Assembly: GCA_023150805.1 (NCBI GenBank) | Contig: JAKLKF010000001.1 | Location: forward strand, 1 to 64,000 | Direction of reading: 5' to 3' | DNA from: Myxococcota bacterium | GTDB lineage: Bacteria; Myxococcota_A; UBA796; UBA2385 | Length of the DNA: 64,000 nt | Part shown: piece after piece, positions 33,483 to 42,114 of the stretch | Layout of the letters: every line of letters begins with the position of its first letter | How positions within the stretch are numbered: the stretch's first letter is position 1 | Made by a program: the position numbers and the translations under genes | Notes under the pieces: model-generated | Told to the model about the DNA's origin: nothing | The model's database searches: none | Seen by the model: the letters and a program-made list of their open reading frames with translations, nothing else

Positions 33483-35564
33483 CTGTCCGACCTGCCCGCC
33501 GGAACCGTGCTCGGCCAGCGCTTCTCCCTGCACGGGGCGCTGGGACGGGGCGGCATGGCCACCGTCTACCTGGCCGAGGAGCTCGCCACCGGCCAGCGGG
33601 TCGCGCTCAAGCTGCTGCACCCCCACCTGACCTCGGACCCGGGCGCGCGGCGCCGGCTGGAGCGCGAGGTGGACGCGGCGGCCCGCCTGGACCACCCGGG
33701 CGTCCTGGTCGCCCGCGAGCTGTTCGAGGCCGACGGGCAGCTCGGCCTGGTCCTGCCGCTGCACACCGGCCGCACCCTGGCCGAGGTCGTCGCGATGGAC
33801 GGCCCGCTGCCGCCCGACCAGGTCCGGCGCCTGGGCCTGCGCCTGGCCGAGGCCCTGGGCCACGCCCACCGCGCGGGCGTGCTCCACCGCGACATCACGC
33901 CCGGCAACGTGCTGCTGGACGAGCGCGGCGCGCCGGTCCTGACCGACTTCGGGCTGGCGCGGCTGCAGGACCAGCGCACCGCGCGCAGCACGACCCTGCT
34001 GGGCACCGCCGGCTACGTCGCGCCCGAGGTCCTCTCCGGCCAGCGCGCCGACCCCCGCAGCGACCTGTACGGCCTGGGCGCCGTCCTGCACTTCGCCGCC
34101 ACCGGGCGCCACGCCTTCGCCGCCGCCCACCCCCAGGCGGCGCTCCAGGCCCAGCTCCAGGGCGAGGTGCCGCCGCTGGGCGCGGGGGTCGAGGGCTTCC
34201 CGCCCTGGCTGGACCAGGCGATCCGCCGCCTGCTGCACCCCGATCCCGACCAGCGCCCCCAGGGCGCCGCCGCTGTGGTGGCCGCCCTGGAGGAGGGGCG
34301 CGCCCCCGGCCCCCCGCCGGTCACCGGCCCGCTGCCCGGCGCCTCGGGGCGACCGGTGCCCGCCCGCCTGCCCTCCGGCACCTGGACCGTCGCGGTGCAG
34401 GAGTCCGGCGACCCCGATCTGCGCGCCGCCCGCCGCGCCCTTCGCCGCGCCCGCCGCCTGGGCCAGGAAGGCCACGGCGAGCTGGGCCGCATCATCGGCC
34501 AGGTCTCCGAGGTCGTGGGCCAGGTCGCCGGCTGGTCCGACGCGCCGACGGTCGAGGATCGCCTGGCCCAGGCGGTCGGGAGCGCCGCCGGCCTGCCCGC
34601 GGGGGCCCTCCAACCCGCCCCGGCGCTCGAGGCGCGGCGCTTCCGCCTGGTCGCCCACGTCGACCGGGCCACCGCCGACCGGCTGGCCGACGACAGCCGC
34701 CGGCTGGGCCTGCGGGCCTCCGTCCTCGCCGAGGGGGACCCCTCCGACCCCCGGAGCTGGCTGCTCTCCCGCTGGTGGGTGCTGATCCCGCTGATGTGGA
34801 TCGCCTTCCCCGCGCTGATGATGGTCGGCGCACCGGACTGGACCGTCTTCGGGATGGTCGCGGCCACCGTGCTGCTGTCGGCCCTGGTCGGGCCGCTCGC
34901 CGCCCGGCATCGCCTGCCCGCCCGCGTGCGTCGCCTGCCCGTCGCCTACACCGACGACCTGTCCGCCTCGCTGGCCGCCGGCTTCCTGCCGCAGCAGGCC
35001 GACGCGGCCACCGCCCCGGCCCGAGCGACCGACCCCGCCCCCCCCACCCGCCAGTCCGCCCTGCTGGCCGCCCAGGCCGCCGCCGCCGTCGACGAGCTGG
35101 ACGCCGCCGTCCAGGCCCACCACGAGGACCTGCCCGCCCCTGTCTCGACCGACCTGCGCGCGTCCGCGCGGGCGCTGCGCCGCGAGGTCGAGGAGCTGGG
35201 GGCGGAGGCGGCGCGCCTGGACGCCGCCCTGGCCCGCGAGGCGCCCGCCGACGACGGCTGGGCCGCCGAGCGCCTGGGCCGCCTGCAGACCCTCGCCCGC
35301 GCCGGCCAGCCCGTCGACCCCACCGAGCAGCAGCGGCTCCAGGCCGCCGTCCAGGCCCACCAGGCCGCGCTCGTCGCCGAGCAGGCCCTGGACGCGCAGC
35401 GCACCGCCACCCTGGCCCGGCTGCTCGAGATCGGCGCCACCACCCGGCGGCTGGCCCACGAGCTGACCCTGGACCAGGTGCGGGCCCGGCCGCCGGCCCA
35501 GGCCCTGGAGGACCTGGATCGTCGTGCCGCCGCCGCCGCCGCCGCCCGGCGCGAGCTGGGCTGA
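33483..35564 (+). CDS. Hanks-type Ser/Thr protein kinase with C-terminal coiled coil
   Basis: About 685-693 aa. The first conventional start is GTG at 33507, but the frame supports LSDLPAGTVLGQRFSL from CTG 33483, the usual kinase lead-in, so I extend it there. The kinase domain (about 1-275) has a Gly loop GRGGMATV, Lys35 (numbered from GTG), HRDITPGN with Asp129, and DFG 147-149, so it should be active. Two membrane helices follow (about residues 415-465: WWVLIPLMWIAFPALMM; VFGMVAATVLLSALVG), then a C-terminal Ala-rich coiled coil. An N-terminal kinase with a distal helix pair is common in myxobacterial kinases. TAGCGT (33449-33454) is a candidate -10. Divergent from the GspE-like gene. Confidence 0.88.
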   Translation: MSDLPAGTVLGQRFSLHGALGRGGMATVYLAEELATGQRVALKLLHPHLTSDPGARRRLEREVDAAARLDHPGVLVARELFEADGQLGLVLPLHTGRTLAEVVAMDGPLPPDQVRRLGLRLAEALGHAHRAGVLHRDITPGNVLLDERGAPVLTDFGLARLQDQRTARSTTLLGTAGYVAPEVLSGQRADPRSDLYGLGAVLHFAATGRHAFAAAHPQAALQAQLQGEVPPLGAGVEGFPPWLDQAIRRLLHPDPDQRPQGAAAVVAALEEGRAPGPPPVTGPLPGASGRPVPARLPSGTWTVAVQESGDPDLRAARRALRRARRLGQEGHGELGRIIGQVSEVVGQVAGWSDAPTVEDRLAQAVGSAAGLPAGALQPAPALEARRFRLVAHVDRATADRLADDSRRLGLRASVLAEGDPSDPRSWLLSRWWVLIPLMWIAFPALMMVGAPDWTVFGMVAATVLLSALVGPLAARHRLPARVRRLPVAYTDDLSASLAAGFLPQQADAATAPARATDPAPPTRQSALLAAQAAAAVDELDAAVQAHHEDLPAPVSTDLRASARALRREVEELGAEAARLDAALAREAPADDGWAAERLGRLQTLARAGQPVDPTEQQRLQAAVQAHQAALVAEQALDAQRTATLARLLEIGATTRRLAHELTLDQVRARPPAQALEDLDRRAAAAAAARRELG

Positions 35565-35583
35565 GCCGCCCGCCCGCCGAGGC

Positions 35584-35599
35584 TGGCACGACCCGTGCT
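35584..35599 (+). promoter_or_regulatory. sigma-54-like or palindromic promoter element, copy 1
   Basis: TGGCACG-N4-GTGCT, matching the sigma-54 pattern TGGCACG-N4-TTGCW except for one T. The GG and GC pairs keep the correct spacing. The element also contains a GCACG/CGTGC inverted repeat with a 3-base spacer, so it could instead be an operator. The GC pair lies 14 bases before the GTG of the outer-membrane factor gene. A near-identical copy stands before cusB (37373). Confidence 0.5.
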
Positions 35600-35611
35600 A
35601 TCGCAGGGGGC

Positions 35612-36856
35612 GTGATCCCCCTCCTCCTGCTCTCCGCCGCCCTGGCCGGTACTCCGGACCCGGGGTCCCTCGCCGGGGCCTCCCTCTCCAGCCCCGAGGC
35701 CCTGGCCGAGCGGGCCCTCCAGGCCCACCCCGACCTGGCCGCCGCCAGCGCCCGCCTGGCCGCCGCGCGGGCCGAAGCCGACGTCGCCGGCGCGCTGCCC
35801 GACCCCATGCTGGGGGTCGAGTACATGCACGGCATGCCGGGCGCCACCCACGGCGACCACGAGAGCGGCCTGGGCCTGATGGCGCGGCAGGAGCTGCCCC
35901 TGCCCGGGGTGCTGTACGCCCGCCGGCAGGCCGCGCAGGCCGGGCTGGTCGTGGTGCAGGCCGAGCAGGCCGAGGTGCAGGCGGCCCTGGTGGCCGAGCT
36001 GCACGCGACCTGGTGGACGCTGGCCCTGGTGCGCGCGCGGCGCGAGGTCGACCAGTCTGCGCTCGACCGGCTGGGCGAGCTGGAGGCCGTCGTGCGCGCC
36101 CGCTACGAGACCGGCGAGGCGGGGGCCAGCGCCCTGGTGCGGGTCGACCTGCTGCGCGAGCAGCTCGCCCTCGAGCTGCGGATGCTCGACGTGGACGAGG
36201 CGGAGCTGCTCGCCGCCCTGGCCCGTGCCGCCGCGGTGGAGGCGCTGGAGGTGCGGACCGAGGCGCCCCAGGCCCTGCCCGTCGCCGGCACCCCCGAGGA
36301 CTGGCTGACCCGCGCCGAGCAGGCCCGCCCGGCGCTCGCCGCCCGCGCCGCCGAGGCCGAGGCGATGCGCAGCATGGCCCACGCCGCGCGCACCGAGGGC
36401 TGGACGATGCCCACCGTGTTCGCCGGCCTGGAGACGGGCATGGGCGGCGCCGGCGAGCTGTACCGCGTGGGCGTCGAGCTGCCGCTGGCGCTCTCCAGCG
36501 GGCGGGTGGGCCGGGCCATGGAGGGCGCCGCCCTGCAGCGGGCGGCCCAGGCCGAGGCCATGCGCCGGGCCATGGTCGACGAGCTGCGGGCCGAGCTGTC
36601 GGCCGCCCACGCGGCCTGGACCGTCGCCGCCGAGCGGGCGCAGGCGCTGCAGGATCGCCTGCTGCCCCAGGCCGAGCGCGCGCTGACCGCGACCCTGTCG
36701 GACTACCGCGTCGGACGCGCCCCCTTCGCCGACCTGGTCGACGCCGAGCTCGCCCTGCTCGACCTGGAGCGGATGCGCCTGCAGGCCGCCACCGAGACCA
36801 GGGTCCAGCAGGCACGGGTCGCCGGCATGCTCGGCCTTGCGCCCTCCGCGCTGTAG
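35612..36856 (+). CDS. outer-membrane efflux protein (TolC/CusC-like) of metal efflux system
   Basis: 414 aa. GTG at 35612 chosen because a signal peptide (IPLLLLSAALAG) begins there. Outer-membrane-factor repeats are visible: two sets of long helices with LAERALQAHPDLAAASARLAAARAEADVAGALPDPMLGV in the first half, and YRVGRAPFADLVDAELALLDLERMRL near the end, typical of CzcC/CusC. It forms the trimeric outer-membrane exit duct for the CusB/CusA proteins encoded downstream. It precedes msrB by 26 bases. His/Met-rich sequence near HGMPGATHGDHESGLGLM (about residue 75) may help to handle metal. Confidence 0.85.
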   Translation: MIPLLLLSAALAGTPDPGSLAGASLSSPEALAERALQAHPDLAAASARLAAARAEADVAGALPDPMLGVEYMHGMPGATHGDHESGLGLMARQELPLPGVLYARRQAAQAGLVVVQAEQAEVQAALVAELHATWWTLALVRARREVDQSALDRLGELEAVVRARYETGEAGASALVRVDLLREQLALELRMLDVDEAELLAALARAAAVEALEVRTEAPQALPVAGTPEDWLTRAEQARPALAARAAEAEAMRSMAHAARTEGWTMPTVFAGLETGMGGAGELYRVGVELPLALSSGRVGRAMEGAALQRAAQAEAMRRAMVDELRAELSAAHAAWTVAAERAQALQDRLLPQAERALTATLSDYRVGRAPFADLVDAELALLDLERMRLQAATETRVQQARVAGMLGLAPSAL

Positions 36857-36882
36857 GGCAGAGTCCCCGGCAGGAGGTGCCC

Positions 36883-37308
36883 ATGGCCCCCGGCCCGAAG
36901 TACGCCGTGCAGAAGACCGACGCCGAGTGGCTCTCCCAGCTCGGCCCCCACCGCTTCCAGGTGCTGCGCCGCGCCGGCACCGAGCGCGCCTTCACCGGCG
37001 AGTACTGGAACACCGAGACGCCCGGCACCTACCGCTGCGCCGGCTGCGACGCGGAGCTGTTCACCAGCGACCAGAAGTTCCACAGCGGCTGCGGCTGGCC
37101 CAGCTTCTTCGACGAGCTGCCCGGCGGTGTCGTCGAGACCCGCCTCGACCGCAGCCACGGCATGGTCCGCGAGGAGATCCTCTGCGCCACCTGCGGCGGG
37201 CACCTGGGCCACGTCTTCGACGACGGCCCCGCGCCGACGGGCCGGCGCTACTGCGTCAACAGCGCCAGCGTGGTGCTGGTCCCCTCTCCAGGATCCGACA
37301 GGGGTTGA
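36883..37308 (+). CDS. msrB: peptide-methionine (R)-S-oxide reductase B
   Basis: 141 aa, ATG at 36883 with AGGAGG upstream. Canonical MsrB: zinc Cys pairs C52/C55 and C101/C104 (CAGC, CATC), SGCGWPSF with C70, and catalytic C124 in RRYCVNSASV. No signal peptide, so it is cytoplasmic. It repairs methionine-R-sulfoxide in proteins, using thioredoxin. It sits within the metal-efflux set, between the outer-membrane factor and CusB, so its expression is probably coupled to copper or silver stress, which oxidises methionines. The start is 26 bases from the preceding stop, and a probable separate promoter element follows before cusB. Confidence 0.95.
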   Translation: MAPGPKYAVQKTDAEWLSQLGPHRFQVLRRAGTERAFTGEYWNTETPGTYRCAGCDAELFTSDQKFHSGCGWPSFFDELPGGVVETRLDRSHGMVREEILCATCGGHLGHVFDDGPAPTGRRYCVNSASVVLVPSPGSDRG

Positions 37309-37372
37309 GAATAGTGTGAAGCTCCCCGTGCGAAGGGGCGCCCCGGGCCGCCAGGGCAGCGCGGAGGGCACC

Positions 37373-37388
37373 TGGCACGGTCGGTGCT
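37373..37388 (+). promoter_or_regulatory. sigma-54-like or palindromic promoter element, copy 2
   Basis: TGGCACG-N4-GTGCT, the same core as at 35584-35599, with GC 13 bases before the cusB ATG. The 91-base gap 37309-37399 also holds a weak CCCC/GGGG inverted repeat (near 37324-37338). The repeated motif and spacing suggest co-regulation of the two cus transcription starts. Confidence 0.5.
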
Positions 37389-37399
37389 ACGTCCGCGGC

Positions 37400-38725
37400 A
37401 TGCGACCGCTCCCCATCCTGCTGACCGCCCTGTTCCTGGTCGCCTGCCCGGCCAGCGACGAGCACGACCACGGACCCTCCGCCACGGCCGAGGCCGACGC
37501 GGTGTCCGACGAGCTGTGGACCTGCGGCATGCACCCCCAGGTGGTCCAGGACCACCCCGGCACCTGCCCCATCTGCAACATGGACCTGACGCCCATGGCC
37601 CAGGCGGCGACCGCGACGGGCGGACAGGTCCACGTCGAGCCCGGCGTCATCCAGACCATCGGCGTGCGCACCGAGGTCGCGCGCCGGCAGACCATCTTCC
37701 GCCACCTGCGCGCGGTGGGCGAGGTCGAGGTCGCCGAGGACGAGCTGTCCGTCGTCAACCTGCGCTTCGGCGGCTGGGCCGAGCGGGTGCACGTCGACCG
37801 CACCGGCGACCCGGTCCGAAAGGGCCAGGTGCTGCTGGACGTCTACAGCCCCGAGCTGGTCGCCGCCCAGGAGGAGCTGCTGCTCGCCCTGCGGACCGAG
37901 GGCCCCGACGGACCGCTGGCCGGCTCGGCCCGCCGGCGGCTGGAGCTGTGGGGCATCGCCGCCGTGGACCTGGACGCCGTGGTCCGCGAGGGCCAGGCCC
38001 GCCGCACCCTGCCCATCCGCGCGCCCTCCGACGGCTTCGTCCTGTCCAAGGAGGTGGTCCAGGGCGCCGCCTTCTCGGCCGGCATGGACCTGTACCGGCT
38101 CGGTGACCTGGCCCGCATCTGGGTCGAGGCCGAGGTCTACGAGTTCGACGCCCCCTGGGTCGAGATCGGCCAGCCCGCCCAGATGGAGCTCTCCTTCCAG
38201 GAGGGCGAGGTGCTCACGGGCAAGGTCGCCTGGATCTACCCGACGCTCAACGACCAGAGCCGCACGCTGCGGGTCCGCCTGGAGTTCGACAACCCCGGCG
38301 TCCGCCTCAAGCCCGGCATGCTCGCCACCGTCTACATCCAGTTCCGGCGCCTGGACGACGTGCTCGCCATCCCCACCGAGGCCATCATCCACACCGGCAC
38401 GCGGCAGCTGGTCTTCGTCGCCGACGGCGGCGGCCACTTCAGCCCCCGCGAGATCCAGACCGGGCTGGTGGCCGACCACCACCTGACCGAGGTGCGCGGC
38501 GGCCTCTCGCCGGGCGAGGAGGTCGTCACCAGCGCCCAGTTCCTGCTCGACAGCGAGAGCAACCTGCAGGAGGGCCTGCAGAAGCTGATGGCCCGCCGCG
38601 CCGGGGTGGAGGAGGCGCCGCCCCCCGCCGCGGTCTGGACCTGCCCGATGCACCCCGAGGTGCTCTCCGACAAGGCCGGGACCTGCCCCACCTGCGGCAT
38701 GTTCCTGGAGAAGAAGGCGCCGTGA
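37400..38725 (+). CDS. cusB: heavy-metal efflux RND periplasmic adaptor (CusB-like)
   Basis: 441 aa, ATG at 37400, with a lipoprotein signal (LLTALFLVAC, Cys16). A His-rich spacer (DEHDHG) precedes a first heavy-metal-binding motif TCGMHPQ plus CPIC (C42, M44, H45, C56, C59). The membrane-fusion core follows: barrel-sandwich halves (FGGWAERVHVDRTGDPVRKGQVLLDVYSPEL; RAPSDGFVLSKEVVQGA) and beta-barrel region (LARIWVEAEVYEFDAPWVEIGQPA). A second copy of the metal motif ends the protein (TCPMHPEVLSDKAGTCPTCG, 414-433). Having the motif at both ends is unusual; most CusB-like adaptors carry one. It links CusA to the outer-membrane factor. Its stop overlaps the cusA GTG (GTGA). Confidence 0.93.
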   Translation: MRPLPILLTALFLVACPASDEHDHGPSATAEADAVSDELWTCGMHPQVVQDHPGTCPICNMDLTPMAQAATATGGQVHVEPGVIQTIGVRTEVARRQTIFRHLRAVGEVEVAEDELSVVNLRFGGWAERVHVDRTGDPVRKGQVLLDVYSPELVAAQEELLLALRTEGPDGPLAGSARRRLELWGIAAVDLDAVVREGQARRTLPIRAPSDGFVLSKEVVQGAAFSAGMDLYRLGDLARIWVEAEVYEFDAPWVEIGQPAQMELSFQEGEVLTGKVAWIYPTLNDQSRTLRVRLEFDNPGVRLKPGMLATVYIQFRRLDDVLAIPTEAIIHTGTRQLVFVADGGGHFSPREIQTGLVADHHLTEVRGGLSPGEEVVTSAQFLLDSESNLQEGLQKLMARRAGVEEAPPPAAVWTCPMHPEVLSDKAGTCPTCGMFLEKKAP

Positions 38726-41700
38726 TCCCCCGCATCATCGAAGCCTCCGTCCACAACCGCGCCTTCGTCCTGCTGCTGGCGGTGCTGCTGGGCATCGCCG
38801 GGCTGTGGGCGGTGCGCACCACCGCCGTCGACGCCATCCCCGACCTGTCGGACGTGCAGGTCATCGTCTACACCGAGTACCCCGGGCAGGCCCCCGAGGT
38901 GGTCGAGGACCAGGTCACCTACCCGCTGTCCACGGCCATGCTGTCGGTGCCCCACAGCAAGGTGGTGCGCGGCTACAGCTTCTTCGGCTACAGCCTGGTC
39001 TACGTCATCTTCGAGGACGGCACGGATCTGTACTGGGCCCGCAGCCGGGTGCTGGAGTACCTCTCCGTCGCCCAGGGGCGCCTGCCGGACAGCGCCACCA
39101 CCCAGCTCGGCCCCGACGCGACCGGCGTGGGCTGGGTCTACATGTACAGCCTGTCGGACGCCTCGCCGCGGGCCCGGGTGCTGCGCCAGAAGCTGGACCT
39201 GGACGGAGACGGCCAGGTGGGGCCGGCCGAGCTGCCCGCCCCGCAGGCCACCTCCTCCGTGCACGAGGGGCTGCCGGTCTACGCCGCCGCCCAGCTCGAC
39301 GCCCTGCTGGCCGTGCAGGAGCCGGTCGCCGGCGCCTCGCCCGCGCGCTTCCTGGAGGAGAGCCGCCACCACCTGCTCGCCGCCTTCGACCGCGACGCCG
39401 ACCGGGCGCTGTCGGTCGACGAGCTGTCCCTCGCCGCCAACTTCCGCGGCCTGGACCTGGCCCAGCTCCGCAGCCTGCAGGACTGGACCATCCGCTACGA
39501 GCTGATGGCGCTCGACGGCGTGTCCGAGGTCGCCAGCGTCGGCGGCTTCGTGCGCCAGTACCAGGTCGAGCTGGACCCCGAGAAGATGCGGGCCCTCGCC
39601 CTGGATCTCGACCAGGTGCGCATGGCGATCCAGGCCGCCAACGTCGACACCGGCGGGCGGATGATCGAGATGGCCGAGCACGAGTACATGGTGCGCGGCC
39701 GCGGCTACCTGGAGTCGATCCAGGACCTGGAGGAGGTGCCGGTCGGACTGGACCCGAACAGTCGCACGCCCGTCCTGCTCAAGCAGGTGGCCCGCGTGCA
39801 GGTCGGACCCGAGGAGCGGCGCGGCCTGGTCGACATGAACGGCCAGGGCGAGGTGGTCACCGGCATCGTGCTGATGCGCGTCGGTGCCAACCCGCGCGAG
39901 ACGATCCGGCAGGTGCAGGCGCGGCTGGACGAGGTGCACCGCTCGCTGCCGCCGGGGGTGGAGATCCACCAGAGCTACGACCGCAGCGCGCTGATCGACC
40001 GGGCCGTGGCCGCCCTGCGATCGACCCTGGTCGAGGAGATGGTGGTCGTCACCCTGGTCTGCATGGTCTTCCTGCTGCACGCCCGCAGCGCGCTGGTGGC
40101 CATGGTCGTGCTGCCCATGGGGGTGCTGACCGGCTTCCTCATGATGCGGCTGCTGGGCATCGACGCCAACATCATGAGCCTGGGCGGCATCGCCATCGCC
40201 ATCGGCGTGATGGACGACGCCAGCGTCGTGCTGGTCGAGAACCTGCACAAGCACCGCGAGCGGGAGCCCGACGGCGACCAGGTGCAGCTGGTGATCCGGG
40301 CCGCCAGCGAGGTCGGTCCCGCCTTGTTCTGGTCGCTGCTGGTCATCACGGTGAGCTTCCTGCCGGTGTTCGCGCTCCAGGACCAGGAGGGGCGGCTGTT
40401 CGCGCCGCTGGCCTGGACCAAGACCCTGGTCATGGCCGCCTGCACGGTGCTGAGCATCACCCTGATCCCGGCCCTGATGGTGTGGTTCGTGCGCGGCACG
40501 ATCCCGTCGGAGGCCCGCAACCCCGTCACCCGCGCCCTGACGCGCGGCTACCGACCGGTCGTGCGCGGCGTGCTGCGGCACCCCTGGCTGACGGTGGCCG
40601 CGGCCGCCACCCTGCTGGTGGCGACCATCTGGCCCTGGCGCCAGCTCGGCAGCGAGTTCATGCCGCCCCTGGACGAGGGGGATCTGCTCTACATGCCGAC
40701 CACCCCGCCCGGGCTGTCCATCACCAAGGCCCGCGAGCTGCTGCAGCAGACCGACCGCATCATCGCGACCCACCCCCAGGTCGCGCACGTGCTGGGCAAG
40801 ATCGGGCGCGCCGACACCGCCACCGACCCCGCTCCGCTGACCATGATCGAGACGACCATCCTGCTGACCCCCCGGGAGACCTGGCCCGCGGGCAAGACCG
40901 TGGACGACGTCGTCACCGAGCTGGACGCGATGGTGCAGCTCCCCGGCCTGACCAACGCCTGGACGATGCCCATCAAGACCCGCATCGACATGCTGGCGAC
41001 GGGCATCAAGACCCCGGTCGGCGTGAAGCTGCTGGGCGACGATCTCGACGAGCTGGCGGCGACCGGCGAGCAGGTCGAGGCCGTGCTGCGCCAGGTGGAG
41101 GGCACCGCCAGCGTCTACGCCGAGCGCGTGACCGGCGGACTGTACGTGGACGTCGACGTGCGACGGGCCGACGCCGCCCGCTACGGCCTCACCGTGGCGG
41201 CGGTGATGGACGTGGTGGGCAGCGCCATCGGCGGAATGAACGTCACCGAGACGGTCGAGGGCCTGGAGCGCTACCCCGTCAACCTGCGCTACCCGCGCGA
41301 GCTGCGCGACGACCTGTCGATGCTGCAGCGGGTCGCCGTGCCCACGCCCATGGGTCACGCGGTCCCTCTGTCCACGGTCGCCGACGTGTCCGTCCGCAAC
41401 GGCCCCATGGGCATCATGTCGGAGAACGCGCGCCGCACGGCCTGGATCTACGTCGACCTGTCCGACGACGACATCGGCGGCTACGTCGCGCGCGCCCGGG
41501 AGGCGGTCGAGCGCCAGGTCCGCCTGCCCCCCGGGGTGACGCTGCGCTGGTCGGGCCAGTTCGAGTACATGGAGCGGGCCGCCCAGCGGATGCAGGTCGT
41601 CGTCCCCATCACCCTGGCCCTCATCTTCGTCTTCCTCTACGCGCACTTCCGCGCGGTGGCGCCCACCCTCATCGTGCTGGGCACCTTGCCGCTGGCCCTG

Positions 41701-42114
41701 GTCGGCGGCGTGTGGCTGATGTGGGCGCTCGACTTCAACAGCTCGGTGGCCGTCGCGGTCGGCTTCATCGCCCTGGCGGGCCTGGCCGCCGAGACCGGCG
41801 TCGTCATGCTGGTCTACCTGGACGAGGCGGTCGCCCGCTTCCAGGCCGAGGGCAGGCTGTCCACGCGGGCCGACCTGGTGGCGGCGGTGTCCGAAGGGGC
41901 CGTCGACCGCGTGCGACCCAAGCTGATGACCGTCACCACCACCATCGTCGGCCTGCTGCCCCTGTTCTGGTCCCAGGAGGCCGGCGCCGTCGTTGTCCGC
42001 CGCATCGCGGCCCCGATGGTCGGTGGACTGGTCAGCAGCACCGTGCTGACCCTGATCGTCATCCCGGCGGTCTACCTGATCTGGCGGGCCCGGGCGCTGC
42101 GCCTCAACCGGTGA
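38722..42114 (+). CDS. cusA: CusA/CzcA heavy-metal RND efflux pump with EF-hand insertion
   Basis: 1130 aa, GTG start overlapping the cusB stop. Proton-driven inner-membrane pump with the usual twelve helices. The TM4 relay motif is IAIAIGVMDDASVVLVENLHKH (Asp/Asp/Glu). Met residues at the CusA-like positions (IGGMNVTET, VPTPMGHAV, GPMGIMSEN) suggest Cu(I)/Ag(I) as substrate. Between YSLSD (about residue 145) and LRSLQDWTIRYELM (about 248), where CusA normally has only about a dozen residues, lies a roughly 95-residue insertion with two EF-hand loops: DLDGDGQVGPAE (159-170) and DRDADRALSVDE (223-234). Both have the 1, 3, 5 and 12 ligands of canonical calcium loops. The insertion sits in the periplasmic porter domain and could give Ca2+ gating. 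The 3' end overlaps the convergent DUF4241-like gene by 11 bases. Confidence 0.94.
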   Translation: MIPRIIEASVHNRAFVLLLAVLLGIAGLWAVRTTAVDAIPDLSDVQVIVYTEYPGQAPEVVEDQVTYPLSTAMLSVPHSKVVRGYSFFGYSLVYVIFEDGTDLYWARSRVLEYLSVAQGRLPDSATTQLGPDATGVGWVYMYSLSDASPRARVLRQKLDLDGDGQVGPAELPAPQATSSVHEGLPVYAAAQLDALLAVQEPVAGASPARFLEESRHHLLAAFDRDADRALSVDELSLAANFRGLDLAQLRSLQDWTIRYELMALDGVSEVASVGGFVRQYQVELDPEKMRALALDLDQVRMAIQAANVDTGGRMIEMAEHEYMVRGRGYLESIQDLEEVPVGLDPNSRTPVLLKQVARVQVGPEERRGLVDMNGQGEVVTGIVLMRVGANPRETIRQVQARLDEVHRSLPPGVEIHQSYDRSALIDRAVAALRSTLVEEMVVVTLVCMVFLLHARSALVAMVVLPMGVLTGFLMMRLLGIDANIMSLGGIAIAIGVMDDASVVLVENLHKHREREPDGDQVQLVIRAASEVGPALFWSLLVITVSFLPVFALQDQEGRLFAPLAWTKTLVMAACTVLSITLIPALMVWFVRGTIPSEARNPVTRALTRGYRPVVRGVLRHPWLTVAAAATLLVATIWPWRQLGSEFMPPLDEGDLLYMPTTPPGLSITKARELLQQTDRIIATHPQVAHVLGKIGRADTATDPAPLTMIETTILLTPRETWPAGKTVDDVVTELDAMVQLPGLTNAWTMPIKTRIDMLATGIKTPVGVKLLGDDLDELAATGEQVEAVLRQVEGTASVYAERVTGGLYVDVDVRRADAARYGLTVAAVMDVVGSAIGGMNVTETVEGLERYPVNLRYPRELRDDLSMLQRVAVPTPMGHAVPLSTVADVSVRNGPMGIMSENARRTAWIYVDLSDDDIGGYVARAREAVERQVRLPPGVTLRWSGQFEYMERAAQRMQVVVPITLALIFVFLYAHFRAVAPTLIVLGTLPLALVGGVWLMWALDFNSSVAVAVGFIALAGLAAETGVVMLVYLDEAVARFQAEGRLSTRADLVAAVSEGAVDRVRPKLMTVTTTIVGLLPLFWSQEAGAVVVRRIAAPMVGGLVSSTVLTLIVIPAVYLIWRARALRLNR

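Noticed and set aside
28350-35459. 2369-codon open frame on the minus strand
   Set aside because: Only its last 391 codons (from 29525) carry a signal peptide and a DUF2330-like sequence. The rest runs across the opposite frames of real genes and is Arg/Pro/Gly-rich noise.
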